A stretch of 64,000 bases of DNA from Lithospermum erythrorhizon. Lineage: Eukaryota; Streptophyta; Magnoliopsida; Boraginales; Boraginaceae. The DNA lies in contig JADFUC010002380.1 of the NCBI GenBank assembly GCA_019722365.1, positions 372,001-436,000 on the forward strand, written 5' to 3'. The notes beneath the pieces were generated by a model. That model saw nothing but the letters and a program-made list of their open reading frames with translations. It searched no databases and was not told the DNA's origin. Positions 27,237 through 44,339 of the stretch are shown in pieces; within the stretch, counting starts at the first letter, position 1, and each line of letters begins with the position of its first letter. The position numbers and the translations under genes were made by a program.

Positions 27237-28220
27237 ATGTCCTTGAAAACTAACTCAATAGACCTTGTAATGGAGAAACACCTAAATCCATATGATAAGG
27301 AACATATGAGATTGGCCATGTTGAAGCATGAGGAAGCTTTCAGAGCACAGGTTCTCTTCAATCCTCTCATCAACTCATATTTTTCTATCATAACACATGA
27401 AATGACATTTAGATGCCTGAATTTATCTATATTCCAAAAAGAAAAGAAAACAATTTTCCTATGTTATCTATCTTTATGATTTTTTGTCACTCTTGCATCA
27501 AATCAGAAATATTCCCTATTTTTATAGGGGTAATAAAACTACGTATTATCTCATTTTTTTACCTACTTAGGCGAGAGCCTCTTCAAAGTATGATGCTGAT
27601 TTAACTTTGTGACGTTTTGGGTTTCATACTTCCATTTCAATTTGCAGGTTTTGGAGCTTCATAGACTATACCAAACTCAGAAAATGCTAATGAAGCATAT
27701 CCAAAGAGTCGGGCGAAACAATCAAGAACAACCCCCATGGAATTTCAAGAAATGTATGGACAAAATTGAAGGTCTAGATTTGGGAAGGCCAGCTGTTGAA
27801 GAAAATAACAATAATGCAGAAAACCATTGTCACAAAAATGATAAAATGGTAGATGAAAGTGAGCTACTGGAGCTATCATTAGGCCCTTCCAATAATTTTT
27901 ACAGGAGAAGGAAAGAGGCTGATGATGCACCATTATCATTATTACATTCAGTCAATTATTCTGGGACAAATCTATCTTCTTCTTCTTCAAATAACCATCA
28001 TCATCATCAACAAAAGATGAACATTTCAACACAACAAAGTAACAACCAGAAATGGAATGTTGATACTCATGTGCCTATAAAATCAAATCATCACAATTTT
28101 CTTGGTGAAATGAAAATTGGGGGCTCCAATGTTGCTAGTGAAGGGAATTGGAGACAAGATAGATCACTAAAAAATAATCCTCCTTGGCTTTTTCAAGGTT
28201 TAAGTCTCAAGATGACTTGA
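27237..28220 (+). CDS. Plant-specific EAR-motif protein (related to DUF863 N-termini)
   Basis: Two exons, 27237-27350 and 27648-28220, give 228 aa; the second ATG (MEKHLNPYDKEHMRLAM, residue 12) is an alternative start. The junction sits inside the helix KHEEAFRAQ|VLELHRLYQTQ KMLMKHIQ, a block shared by DUF863-type proteins and a set of small uncharacterised plant proteins. A clear EAR repression motif, LLELSLGPS, lies at about residues 106-114; such LxLxL motifs recruit TOPLESS-type corepressors. The rest is Asn/His/Ser-rich and probably disordered (a His run follows a Ser run), ending NNPPWLFQGLSLKMT. No DNA-binding domain is visible, so I infer an adaptor-like nuclear role. Exact function unknown. 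Confidence 0.72.
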
Positions 28221-28711
28221 TGACGAGCATTATGCTACTGAAAACATGATTAAGATATGTAGATTGGTAGTACTTTCTTTGGACTTCTATGTTATTGACT
28301 AACTTAATTTCTGATTACTGGCAATTATCTGTATGTTCATTGTTTATTTCCCGGCATGTGTACCAAGTACCGATATTTTATCATGGCCCAAGTTCAAAAA
28401 ATAACTCACTAGATCATCCTCATATGAAATGCTCGATACAACATATACATTAATGATAATTAATTAAAGATTGACATGAGTAATAATTATTTACTTAAAA
28501 TAATACTCCATATTGTTGAAAATAGATATCAAAATTAATTAAACACATTTAATTTCCTTAAGACACCTAATAATCTAATACTCTTAAATTTTTTTAGATA
28601 AATACTCCGTATAAAATTTAATGAGCTAAATAAAAAGCTGCAAGAAAGGTGGTGAATTCATAATCCAACAAAAATAAACATCAATTAGCTTAGGTGCGAG
28701 TGTGACACCAA
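28221..28711. other. Spacer between EAR-motif gene and CK2 alpha
   Basis: AT-rich spacer with no ORF. It holds the 3' UTR of the upstream gene and the CK2 promoter. A 'tactccgta'-type repeat remnant occurs near 28603. Confidence 0.45.
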
Positions 28712-33314
<4,603 letters not shown>

Positions 33315-34151
33315 TGGAGTAACCCCACTGTTCTCAACACATCTTAATTGTGTAACTCGGAAATTGATCATTGTTTAGTTGTGTACTTGTATCCAAACAA
33401 TCCATTCTAAATGACTGAAATATATGTGGTCTTGTAGACATTAGTGTTGTTGAAGTTATTTACTTTGGGAGATTTGGAATATTCATTTTGTCCAGTGCTC
33501 TATATAATGTATTTGGCCAAAAATCAAATTAACTCGACACTGAATCACTTGCAAGATGTATCAGCCAACACCCCCATCATGGCTTGTATGTGCATTGATG
33601 TTTGCACTTTGCAGCATCTCATCTATAAGATACTACGTATTAATTATCAATTGGGTTTAGAAATCAGCTAATTGGGGAGGAAACAATGTATTGATGAAGG
33701 GTAGATAGAAAGCTCATATCACTAGAGATAATTATTACAAGTAATGAACTAAATTAAGGAATTTGTCCATTAAGCATGATTAGTGGAATTGTGGGTATGA
33801 CTGTTTTGTTGCATGAATAACACGGAGTATTCTGGAATAAGATATCAGATACCATGTTGACTTGCACTGGGAGCTACCAACCAAACTTTGACAATTTGAT
33901 AACACATGAACAACACATTGACATTACATGGATAGGGAAAATGGTGAATAATTATCCCAAACAAAGACAGGGGGAAGGGAGATTTTCACATTTTGCAAAG
34001 AGATATCATCCACCTAAAATACAATTTAAGTCTAAAACAAGGATATTCCACAACTTATTGTGACCCAGCTTAGGATTATCACATGGGAAAGCTTATATTT
34101 TTTGTAGACGATTCCAGTCATACTATCATATCTAACCCACAGCAAGTATGG
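33315..34151. other. Convergent 3' region between CK2 alpha and the zinc finger gene
   Basis: Contains both 3' UTRs. Short ORFs (33444-33671, 33854-34063) have no similarity and I treat them as chance. Confidence 0.45.
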
Positions 34152-35707
34152 CTAGGCTTTAAGATGAGGGAAGCAAGCGAAGACATCGGATTTTGGATGC
34201 TTGGCTTCAGCGTGTTCCCTGCATTTCACCTCAGAAGTGGTACACATGAAGGTCTGCATGCATACCTTGCACTGCAATAATGATTCAACAAGTCAGATGC
34301 AAAAACTTGGCATCCTATATTTTATGGCTTATAAAAATAGTTGATTGATACAAAATTCAATACTGTTTTTTATGACATACTAGAACTTCAGAAACTAAAT
34401 GTAGAGCTATTGAGAGGAGTCAATGAACCTACAGAAACCAAGGCCATATATGCGCAAAAACGTATGCTCGCAAGTGAGGAGGAGAGAAAAGAGAGCACGC
34501 AAAACATCCATTTTACACGGCGGGCAGTACTTTCTCAGTTAGGCAGGGGTTCATGTAATCAAGGAAATGATAAAAAATCGTTTTTCTGTGTACATTGCAG
34601 TAAATACAGAGTATATCACACAACAAACACAAGTGGAATACAAATAAATTAGTAATCGGCAATGGATATCATTACACACATCTAAAGACGGCAACAAAAT
34701 ATCAGACGAGCAAGGCAAACTCAAATTCTTGCAGAAGCCTAAGAAACTCAATGCCAGGCAAGTAGGCAACCAACATTAAGAGCTAAAAATGGACTCTTTC
34801 ACGGAAAATCCCCATCTAGTCGTAGTCATAGAACATCAATGACGAAAGTCGAAACCAAACATCCGAGGATAAGCAATTACACAACAGTGCACACCAAATA
34901 TGATTCGTGACTTACTACATGTTATGGTAAATACCCAATAGATCACCGAGAACAAGCTAACAAAGCCAGATAATATCTTTACATATAATGATCTTGATTT
35001 TAAAGTTCAGAATTATCCCTAGTGAACTCCAACTTATAACCACTAGGGGCCACATAATATTACTCGCAACAACTGTAATTACCGGGTTCGAGTCCTTGCA
35101 ATAAGGAAAACCAAATTAAAACCAAATCCATCGAAAATGGTAATAACTAAAATATATTACGACTGAATCACTGGTCAAAATTAAAAAACTAATTAACATA
35201 CAACTATGTATTCATATATTTTTCACTCGATTTTATCGAACATAGACACAATTCAAAACTAGACAATCATTTTGAGACAACTAAATTCCTCCAGTAAGTA
35301 GGTCAATATGAACTTTAACTATAAAATTAAAATACCTGAATATTCATAGCCTTTTTGTTAGTATCCAGCTGGCTTCCTACATAAAAATAAACAAAGATTC
35401 AAATTCAATTAACAAATCACATATCAATTATGTTAAATATAAAAAATTCCCTAAAAAAACAGTTAACATCTCAAATTATTAACCAGATCGGAACCCACCA
35501 AATTTTGAACTTAAATAAATTTTTATTCAACAAAAAAAGCGAAAATCTATTATTTTAAAACATAATTCGATTTAAAAATTGATAAATTCAAGAAAATACA
35601 AAAAAAATACTGAAAAAATCAGAAAAAATGAAACCTTTGGATCCTTTAGCCTTCTCCAAATTCTTCTCACGAGCCATCTTAGCTTTCTGAGCATTTCCTC
35701 CACCCAT
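34152..35707 (-). CDS. Small zinc finger protein, At2g23090/SERF-ZNF706-like
   Basis: Three minus-strand exons that are too short for simple ORF finding: 35707-35635, 35376-35336 and 34271-34152, together 77 aa with all junctions in frame at GT-AG. The protein starts MGGGNAQKAKMAREKNLEKA (the basic 4F5/SERF-like N-terminus), continues SQLDTNKKAMNIQ and ends with a C2H2-type finger, CKVCMQTFMCTTSEVKCREH followed by AEAKHP, and the closing CFPHLKA. Length and every block match the Arabidopsis At2g23090 family (77-78 aa), homologous to animal ZNF706. Molecular role is poorly known; nuclear or cytosolic. A CT-rich tract sits in the 5' UTR. Intron 2 is about 1.06 kb. No lesion seen. Confidence 0.92.
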
Positions 35708-35770
35708 TTTTCAAAGATGATCAGAAAACTAAAACCGTTGAGCTATTATTTTTATTTTTTCTATTTTTAT

Positions 35771-35808
35771 GTGGCTCTTTTGAGAGAGAGAGAGGGGGGG
35801 GGGGAGGT
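35771..35808. repeat. GA/G-tract microsatellite in the zinc finger gene leader
   Basis: gagagagagag followed by a run of 11 G and g-rich sequence; on the transcribed minus strand this is a C-run/CT tract 60-100 bp upstream of the start codon. Plant 5' UTRs often carry CT tracts. Confidence 0.7.
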
Positions 35809-37174
35809 GGGTGGTTTAGTGGCGCAGACGCGTATTTATTAATGAAAGACTAGCTAGCTATTGGCTGTAGAGCATTACCACCCAGATAATTTGATACTCG
35901 CTCGATACCCGATCCGATAATTCGACTTCAAAATTACTAGGGTAATTGTGGGTTAAAGCTAAAGGGAAGGGAACATTGTAATTGAACAATTGCGGAATTT
36001 AATTTCTAAATAGGTTAAGTTAATACTATTGGAGAGACTTATGTAATCTACAACAGAATCGTTGGTTAAAATATAGTTGATATATAAAAAATAATAGCCC
36101 ATAAATTAGCATAGCTTCAATGGATCGAAATAAGCTTGAAATATATTTTCTTCATAACAATGACTTTTATTTTCAGCGCAGCTTTTCTAGACATTTTATT
36201 TTTTCAACTACTTTCTATTTATGATTAAAGTTAAATAAATACATTTATCTTCTGAAAGTTTCAAACATTCGATATTAGAATTTAATGCGTGGTGCAATTT
36301 TCGATGTCTAAGCCCTATTTATTTGTAGACATATGTCTATTAGTATTAGTGATATTTTTGATGATGTATTGATGATGACAATGATGTTTGTCTGCGTATT
36401 ATATTATCGGTATATAAAACTACGGAGTATAATGTTAGGATGATGGGTTTGTAGACTTTTGTAATGAGGGACTTCAGCACTATTCGTTGAGTCGCGTCTT
36501 TGGGTAAGCATCGGTTGGCGGAATAATCTGTAATCAGAGTCGTCAGTAAGCCTTAGGCAATTTCCGTGTGACATACTCGACAAAGTGTGTGTTGCTACCC
36601 GATTTGATAGACATCGTTGGTGACATTCTTCTTCGGTTAATCAAGTTAGACTATTATATCAAATATTTCGATATCAAGTTAGGCTATTATACCAAATTAG
36701 GCCATCCATGTTTTGTCTTCTACATTTTCAGTATTAGTAACTGACAATTGAGGTACTTGTGTGTTATATGATGATATAAATTATCTTTATTCTTGAACCG
36801 TCATTATCTTGTATTTACAAAAATATCGGATTTAATTTCAAGAATTAGTTATGATATGCTTTTAGTCCAATTTATAGGTAGTATGTTTCACGTTGGCTTC
36901 AAGACTGGCGTGATTTAGTTAGGATTCAAGGTTTCTCGGCATATACAAACTTGAGTTATGTTTATATATGTAGTCTTTAATTAAAATGGATTGTGAATTA
37001 CAAATTTAACTTCAATTGAATTCAAAATAATGTTATCGAAGAAGGCCAATGCACTAATATGATTCGGTCTATCCAGACCCACAACTCCACTAATTTTTAA
37101 AAAAAAAAAAAACTACAAACTAATCAATAAAATAGTTATTAAATTGTTAACGCCTGTCTAAATTAGGAACAAAA
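35809..37174. other. Intergenic region, nothing recognised
   Basis: AT-rich. Holds the promoter of the zinc finger gene (minus strand) and remnants of 'tacggagtat' repeat ends near 36421. No gene supported. Confidence 0.45.
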
Positions 37175-37493
37175 CTACGTATTTATCAAAAACATAGCCA
37201 AGAAGAAGCATGCAAAGTATGAAAAAATAACATGAGATTTAGCTGAGCTACTTCCGTTGCTTGAGCTTGGAGAGTCATAAGTCATAACGAGGACGATGAT
37301 AATAAGGATCATAATGAGGGTAACCGAGACCCCGATGATACGGATGAAAAAATCGCCAGATAACACTGCTTCACCAGCGTCGCGTCTTTTTGGCGTATAT
37401 CAGCCAAACTAGCCCGAATCGCCTCTCTGCGGTTAAAATTAGATAAAAGCTCATGACCGTAATTAAAATTGACACAACATTGATCATTTTCAT
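37175..37493 (-). pseudogene. Decayed small secreted/GPI-tail protein gene, copy A
   Basis: Starts MKMINVVSILITVMSFYLIL (signal-peptide-like) and, in another frame, ends SPSSSNGSSSAKSHVIFSYF followed by ACFFLAMFLINT, which looks like a GPI-anchor attachment tail (small residues, then a hydrophobic end). The total of 319 nt is not a multiple of three; between the ends the signal-peptide frame carries stops and a Tyr/His-rich stretch (HPYHRGLGYPHYDPYYHRPR). The neighbouring copy B aligns along its length. I infer a dead copy of a small gene for a cell-surface peptide; family not recognised. Confidence 0.5.
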
Positions 37494-37980
37494 GATTATT
37501 ATACTTGAGTGATTAGTGCTAATTCAAAGCTTTTTATAATGAAGAATATCTTGATTTAGATTTTAGAAGAAACAATAATTATCTACTCATGATTGTATGC
37601 CCATAATTTTCTATAGAGTATATATACTAGTTCACATACATCTACTCATATACAGTATATGTACGCCTATATATGAACTCTATTTTTTCAATAAGGCTTC
37701 GAGTATTATGACTAATTCGACACTACTTTAGGTCCATCTCACAACCAAAGTGCAACTCTTAATTGATTGATTGATATTGGAATAACAATTGATCTTCTTA
37801 TATAGAACAGAGACAATAGTCTACAGTAACACAACATTTTTCTATCTAGATCCACAACCCCTCTGAGTTAATTTAGAAATTAAAAGTAAACTACCAACTA
37901 ATCAATAAAATAGTTACAAGATTGTTAAAGCATGTGGAATTTTGGAACAAAAACTATTTACAGACTATTTAGCATTTTAG

Positions 37981-38256
37981 CTAAAGCATAGCCAAGAAGA
38001 GGCATGCAAAACATGAAAAAATAACAAAAACATCTGGTGAGCTGCTGTTGCTGAAGATTGGAGATGGAGTTTGCGGTTAATCATAATCATAATCATCATA
38101 ACCACAGTCCCAGGAAAACTTAGTAACTCCATAGTCGCCTCCCTTTGCTGCGCGCCTTCAACGTCGCCTCCAGAACGGCCTATTGTCACCATTGAAATTA
38201 TCAGAAAAAAGACTCAAGATCGTGACTAAAAGCAACACAATTTTGATAATCTTCAT
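37981..38256 (-). pseudogene. Decayed small secreted/GPI-tail protein gene, copy B
   Basis: One frame of exactly 92 codons runs from MKIIKIVLLLVTILSLFS (signal peptide) through RRAAKGGDYGVTKFSWDC and GYDDYDYD to TPSPIFSNSSSPDVFVIF with the hydrophobic end SCFACLFLAML, but is interrupted by two stop codons (after FWRRR and after DYDYD). This is the paralogue of copy A, about 0.8 kb away in the same orientation; the 3' ends are nearly identical in sequence. Alternatively the first 32 codons alone could be a tiny secreted peptide, but preservation of the out-lying GPI-like tail in frame argues for a broken longer gene. Confidence 0.5.
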
Positions 38257-38507
38257 TATTCCTAAACTCGAGCGATGGCTAATTTAAAACCCCATCTAAA
38301 CTTAACTATCTTGATTAAGAAGAGAAGAATAATTAAGTAAAACGTTAGGAGTCCCTCAAGTAATGAATTCTCTTTTCATGTTCAAAATATGAAGTGTTCT
38401 ATAAAAGAGTAAGTAATGTTCATATAATCATATACTCCCTGTTGATATGGAGTATAATTCTACTTTCTTGAAAAGCATAGCTACATAAATCATTGAAATC
38501 TAGAATC

Positions 38508-41500
38508 TTAACTCATAAGTAACACCGTGATTGCAAATGAAATGGAACTCAGATTAATTAGTATACTATAATCTAAAACCGCCAAAAAATCGCATCCTTC
38601 ATAGATCTCAAGTCCTGGCTTCTCTAGCTCATCTTCTTTGAAACATGCACAACGTTTGCTCATTTTACCAGTCAGAGCTATTTCCAGCGGCCGCTGAACC
38701 AATCTGGGAAAGCCATCATCACACCATACCTGACAAAAATATACATAGCAGACCTGAGGTCTAGTAATAATAAGTTTGTTAACATCTTCGTTTTTTTTTC
38801 TCTTAAAGTTTTTTATATTTCCATTGCCTGTTTAGGGGGAAAGACCAAGTCTTCTAACATGATCATTTTTCATATATCATTATCTTGGTAAACATTAACA
38901 TTGGAGTAGTTGATATACTATACCTCTGATCCTCCATTCTGGCTCCATCTTGAATTACAGGTAGGAACTTTGGCTTCTTCAGTCTTCTGCTTTTCCATCA
39001 ACTGAGCACCTCTGGCTGCCTTAGCTTCAACCCCTTTTAAGTACTTTGTTGGCTTGCCTTCACTATTATAGTATCGGCCAACTAGCTTTCCCACAAATCT
39101 GACAGTGATATGCATGGTTAAATATGAGTTACACTGGATTACTAATAAGTTAGAAGGAACCATGAATGGACTTAATTTAAAAGGAGTGCACTAGAGAAAT
39201 TCGAAAAAGACCCCAGTGAACTTCAAATGTGTATCCAAATGCATAATCTGTCGGCTTTCAGAATAAAAGAAACAAGATTTCTGTTATTATTTTTCTTAAT
39301 TTCTTTGATTAGGGGCTCATTTATTTGGTAATAAGCTTTAACGAGAGATAAGTGGACACAATTAACATAATGTTCTTCTGAACATGCTCATTCTCCAGGT
39401 ATTTAAACATATCAAAATTAAAATCAACACCTTTTAACATAGTACACCTTTACTTTTATTTAAATGACCGAGTTGACCTTTTTAGGTCAATTAAACTTAA
39501 AGTTTGGTAGCTGTGGCAATCTTTGCGATTATGTCGACAGAAAGAACATACAAATAATATGCAAAACATTTAGGTAAAACGACTAAATGTTGATTGATAT
39601 TCATATAAGATAACCATTAATTCATAGTAAACGACTAAATGTGTACAGAATGCAGAATTGATGAAAGTCAAATTCACTAACATATACGTCCGGCTGTAGA
39701 AATCTCTCCAGTCAACAACAGATTTCACCTAAGATGATTGACAATGAAGATGCACAAAAGAGTTTCAGTTATTGGGGAACTAATAGCGAAAATGGAAGCA
39801 AATGTGAACTTTGCAAACAAATTAAAATAACAGAATTGAAGAACCCAAAGTATATAGTTGTGAAAAATAGTGGAATCACACAAGTATGGTATTCATTGAG
39901 GATATCCGCTTCTTCCTGCCTCTGGTTGTAAATATTCAAGTACACTATCTCATGCCAAACCTGTTACATTTTAAGCTTTCATTGACATTCTTGACACCAA
40001 TTCAACAATTTTTGCATTCAAACTTAATAATTAGACTAATGATTTTTCCATCATAGCAAATATAACATTTAGGAATCAGTAAATACTGAGAATCCAGAGA
40101 GAATGGTTTAGGATGCAGGAAAATAGAACCAAGAAAGAAAGTTCAAATATAAGGAGCACCAACTGAGATAACGAAAACTAAGGAGCACCAACTGGCATTT
40201 CATCACCTCTGTACTTGATAACCCCTGCAATGAGTCAGTAAGGCCATCACCTGTGCACATTCAAATAGAGAAACTATTATGGTAAACAATGGTGAAATGA
40301 GTTCTTGGAGACCTTATATTAACAATAAAGTACTTAGTATATGTTCAATTTGCAACCACTTATGCAGAAGATATAGTAAGCAGAGATCCTCCAAAATCGA
40401 ATTAGCAAGAAACCAATGATATAACTATATGAAACAAGGATCCGAAGTCCAACTACTGATATACATGTGCCAAAAATTATACGGAAGGATACTTGGAAGT
40501 ACAAATCAATGCATATGTATTATTAATAAATTGATTTACTAAGTTGGCCACTCATATATTTGAACTTTGAAGACAATCAAAGTTAGCCTATTAGCATTGG
40601 TAATGAGAGACTATGACATCCTAAAGGCACATTAGCACTGGTATATTTATAAAACATCATAGTATGTGGATATGAATAAAACAACTAGTTTATGGGTATA
40701 GATAAAACATAATAGTATCTGGAAATATATAAAAACACCATAGTATATGGAGATCAAGCAAAAAGAAGTTGGACGATACCAGTAAAATTTCCAGACACAA
40801 ATGCCCGCGAAGCATCTCTGCACGTTTATAGGGATAGTTAATTTCAAACCATAAATTTCAGGATCAATCCAGCAACAGTAAAATTGTTCTATACTTATCA
40901 AAGACTTAAAACTGAAATTGACGAAAAAAAGGAAAATAGAAAGAGCATAAACCTCCCAGCGAAATGATTGTAACCCCCTCCTTCTCCATAATGACTTTTC
41001 CCTTTTGTTACATCAAACACTGATCTGTTTCATTTCCAGCAAATAAAAATTTCAAATAACTCATAAATACAGCTGAAAACACTACTCCGTCCGTTCCACA
41101 AATATTGACAAGTTCGATATTCAATTGTCAAAATTAACTAACTTTGCTAGCTTATCAAATTCTTAGTGTTAATATTAAAGTAGCTTAAAAATAATACTAC
41201 CTCCATCGATAAATGGCTGTCCAGTTTATTCTTTGAATCAAAATGATCACGTTAATAACAAAGTATGTTAAAAATGCTATCTTTGGATATATTTGTTACC
41301 AATATTAATCAATGTGTTCATAACAAAGTATGTTAAAAATGGTATCTTTTGATATGTTTGTTACTAATATTATTCAATTTATACACACACATTTGAGTTC
41401 AAAATTTAAATCAAATCAAAATTGGACAATCTTTAAGGCATAAGGCATGAAGGTACTATATTTTGATTCATTTTTCACCACATGGACAACAATATTGAAA

Positions 41501-41936
41501 TAAACAAGTGACCTCGGGATATTAATCATCTCGAGTGCTTTTATATTGAAATAACCATCAAATTTCAAAACAGGACAATATTTTTTGTACAACTTAGGAA
41601 AAAAGAAATACCCAAGAACTCCAAGAAAGATGGGCAGATTAGGATCAGTTCCATTATAAAGAGAGAGCTCTTCAACACTAAATAATTTCTGCAAATATCA
41701 TATTTGGACATAAAAATAATTAAATTGAAATATGGTTAAAATTAAATTAAATTAAATGAATTAAAGAATGGAGTGGATAAATAATGGAAACTTACTTGAT
41801 GATGTAGTGATGAGGAATTAAAATTGAGAGGGTATAATTTGAAGAAAATAAATGAAAGGAAAGCTAAACCAAGAGGGAGTCCTATGAATGGAGACCAAAT
41901 TTTGGGCATTTTTTTGTTCAATTTCTTAAGTTCCAT
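38508..41936 (-). CDS. MAPR4: Membrane-associated progesterone-binding protein 4 (neuferricin-like cytochrome b5 domain)
   Basis: Eight minus-strand exons: 41936-41796, 41688-41612, 41024-40953, 40817-40780, 40250-40207, 39728-39682, 39098-38924 and 38729-38508 join in frame to 271 aa. An N-terminal anchor (FIGLPLGLAFLSFIFFKL) precedes the cytochrome b5-like haem/steroid-binding domain (LFSVEELSLYNGTDPNLPIF, VFDVTKGKSHYGEGGGYNHF, AGRDASRAFVSG, SLQGLSSTEVKSVVDW). The C-terminal part has the cysteine pattern of plant MAPR4 and animal neuferricin (CNSRWS, VWCDDGFPRLVQRP, CACFKEDEL, PGLEIYEGCDF). The protein is expected at the ER or secretory membranes, binding haem. Odd: after EGCDFLAV it continues 22 residues into a hydrophobic tail ending AITVLLMS where homologues stop within a few residues. 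Introns contain MITE-like sequence. Confidence 0.9.
41201..41436. mobile_element. MITE-like element with internal 65-bp duplication in MAPR4 intron 2
   Basis: Ends ctacctccatcgataaatgg... ctgtccagttt at the left and aaaattggacaatcttt at the right pair imperfectly as inverted repeats, like the QNG1 MITE. Inside, taacaaagtatgttaaaaatg occurs at about 41256 and 41321, a 65-bp tandem duplication. Confidence 0.5.
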
Positions 41937-43060
41937 AGATGCCCCTCAATTAATCATATCTTAAAATTTATGGTTGGTATAACCACACACGAAATTATTA
42001 TTTTAATCCTCTTATTTGTAAATATAGTGTCGAGGAAGTTTCATTTAGCATTAAAGTAGTTATTTCACATCTTTTGTTTACTTTTTTCGATGTGTTTTTA
42101 ATCAATAATAAAATTGACCTAATTCTTCACCAATTAATTAATACATACTTTAGTACCGTAATTATAATTTTATATAAAAGAGATAAATTACTTGATATTA
42201 TAGTTAATGTTACTCTTCAAAATTCTTTACATCATGCATGATGCATTAATTAACAAACCAATAATTGATCGAAATTCATGGATGTGGTCAACTAATTTGA
42301 TGAGAACTAAGAAGCAATAGTTATTTCCAATAACGTTTCAATTAAAATTTGGATGATGAGCAAGTCAAATTTGGAGTATATAAAGTATTGAAGTGAAAGA
42401 AGTCTATTTACGTAGCAAAGGCAAATTGAATTTCACAATTGGAATTCAGAGGTAATAACAACTAACTTCTCATCAACATCATTGGCACATATTAATATAG
42501 TACTGTATCTGTATTAAAGCATAATGTCCCAATGCAAAATCATGGTAAACTGCATTATATCCTTTCGAATTATACTCAAATATGTCCTAGTTTCCACAAA
42601 ATTACCCAAGTCATTATTCCCAATTTAACCAGTACACATACATCACTCATTACATAAGCTATACCTCATTACTTTGCATTTATATTAGCAATTTTATTGG
42701 GAATTCGTAATACACACTCCAAAATCCCATCCAAGTTACCTCTGGATAATTAACTTATATGTAACATACATTGCTTATTTATGGAGCCAAAAGGGGCGGC
42801 TGGTTAGCCTATAGTTCCCTTGACCTTCAAAGAACCTAAATTTTAAGCATATATACCAAGTACTCAAAATGCATTGAAATCTTCCACTCCTATTTTAATT
42901 GTTCTTTAAGTTCTATTTGTTTAAAATTTTGCCCTTTTCTTCCTAATTTTGTCACTATTACTACCTAAGAATCGTTCTCATATCTATACTCAAGGAAAGT
43001 CATCACAGCCTACAATAAACCATTTGACATTGATATTTTTTTTCCCTCTTGAAAGACAAA
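41937..43060. other. Divergent intergenic region between MAPR4 and the MAKR-like gene
   Basis: About 1.1 kb, AT-rich, promoters for both directions. No ORF or repeat of note. Confidence 0.5.
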
Positions 43061-43801
43061 ATGGAAAGACATGCCAAACTTGTAGAAAAACAGTTGTTTT
43101 CAAACACAAATGATACAGAGGATGAAGAAACAGAGAATTTAGAAGAAGAAGCATTATCATTATGTGATCTTCCAATCAAAGAAGAAAACAGACAACAAGA
43201 TAAACAAACCCAACAAGAAAATAAATCAATCCATGAAGAGTTTGATTTCTGCTCATTTGCAAAAGAGTCAGAGATGTGTTCTGCTGATCAAGTCTTTTTC
43301 CAGGGCCAAATTCTTCCACTCCATAACTCTATATGCTCCACAACAACAAACAGGTGCCTTTCAAGGTCAGAATCAATGAGTACTTACTCTTCAAATGGAT
43401 TCACTAGTGGTACAAGCAGTAGAAGTAGTAGTATCCGCAGCCACCAATCCTCCTCCACCACCACCACCACCAGTATCTTCGGATACGGTGGTGGATCATC
43501 AGTATCCACCAGAACTCACAAACCAAGAGTACCCAGCAATTTCAATTCACATCCAAGTCCAAAACCAAACATGAAAAATTCAAGAATCAAGAACCAGAAC
43601 ATGTCCAATTGTAGTAAAAAATCAACAATGTGGAGTCTTTTCAGATTGGGATTAGTGACAACCCCAGAAATTGCTTTAAATGATCTGAAACACAGATCAA
43701 AAAACAATACCAACAAGAGCTTCCACAAGAGTAAAAGTTTTGGTAGTAATAATTTGGCACTGCATAAGGTTAAGTCTGGGAAGAACAAAAACAGATTTTG
43801 A
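43061..43801 (+). CDS. Ser-rich plant protein, MAKR/DUF1645-like
   Basis: Intronless, 246 aa from the first ATG (MERHAKLVEKQ) in a long open frame. An acidic N-terminal part (NTNDTEDEETENLEEEALSL) leads to FDFCSFAKESEMCSADQVFF followed by QGQILPLHN, the hallmark block of plant membrane-associated kinase regulator and DUF1645 proteins. A Ser-rich stretch with repeated Thr (SSSTTTTTSIFGYGGG) follows, then a basic tail with WSLFRLGLVTTPEIALNDLK and KSGKNKNRF. Related proteins sit at the plasma membrane through basic patches and modulate receptor kinases, but many members are unstudied. No signal peptide or membrane helix. Family assignment is by motif only. Confidence 0.7.
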   Translation: MERHAKLVEKQLFSNTNDTEDEETENLEEEALSLCDLPIKEENRQQDKQTQQENKSIHEEFDFCSFAKESEMCSADQVFFQGQILPLHNSICSTTTNRCLSRSESMSTYSSNGFTSGTSSRSSSIRSHQSSSTTTTTSIFGYGGGSSVSTRTHKPRVPSNFNSHPSPKPNMKNSRIKNQNMSNCSKKSTMWSLFRLGLVTTPEIALNDLKHRSKNNTNKSFHKSKSFGSNNLALHKVKSGKNKNRF

Positions 43802-44339
43802 GGTAAATGGAACATTGTTTGGCATGATGTAACAAAAGTTTCTTTCAAATGAAGATACAATAACTCCTTCAAGAATTGGTACAACTAAAAAAAGTATGAA
43901 CGAAAAAGATGAATTTTCACGTGAAGAAGGAAAGGACAAAGAAAGCAATAAGAAGGAAAACAACATCATCCGAACGTTTGAATGGCTGAAACAGCTTTCA
44001 TTAGAGAGTGCATCAAATGTAAAAACTGACGCATAAATTCATTCATGTCATAATGATTTTTGCAATTTAAATTTAATTAGTGTTGGTGTGTAGATTGTCA
44101 ATCAAATTTTTCTTAATCATAATATGAAGATTTGGATGGGGCTTTAAGACTGATTGCAATTTATTATCAAGGTGATGTTATAATTGACATTAAACAAGGG
44201 GCTTTCGATGCCTCACTAAGAAAGATATTTATATATGTAAGATCTCGAAAATATATTGGGGACGTTTGCTGCTGGAGCAAACAAAAAGACGGAAATGGTT
44301 GGGACCTTGTGTACTATGGAAAGGTTTTAATCCCGTGAT

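Noticed and set aside
34341..34652. 103-codon plus-strand ORF
   Set aside because: Falls within intron 2 of the minus-strand zinc finger gene and has no recognisable domain.
35070..35110. tRNA-like B-box ccgggttcgagtccttg on the plus strand
   Set aside because: No matching acceptor or D/anticodon arms upstream, so not a tRNA gene; at most a SINE remnant inside the zinc finger gene intron.
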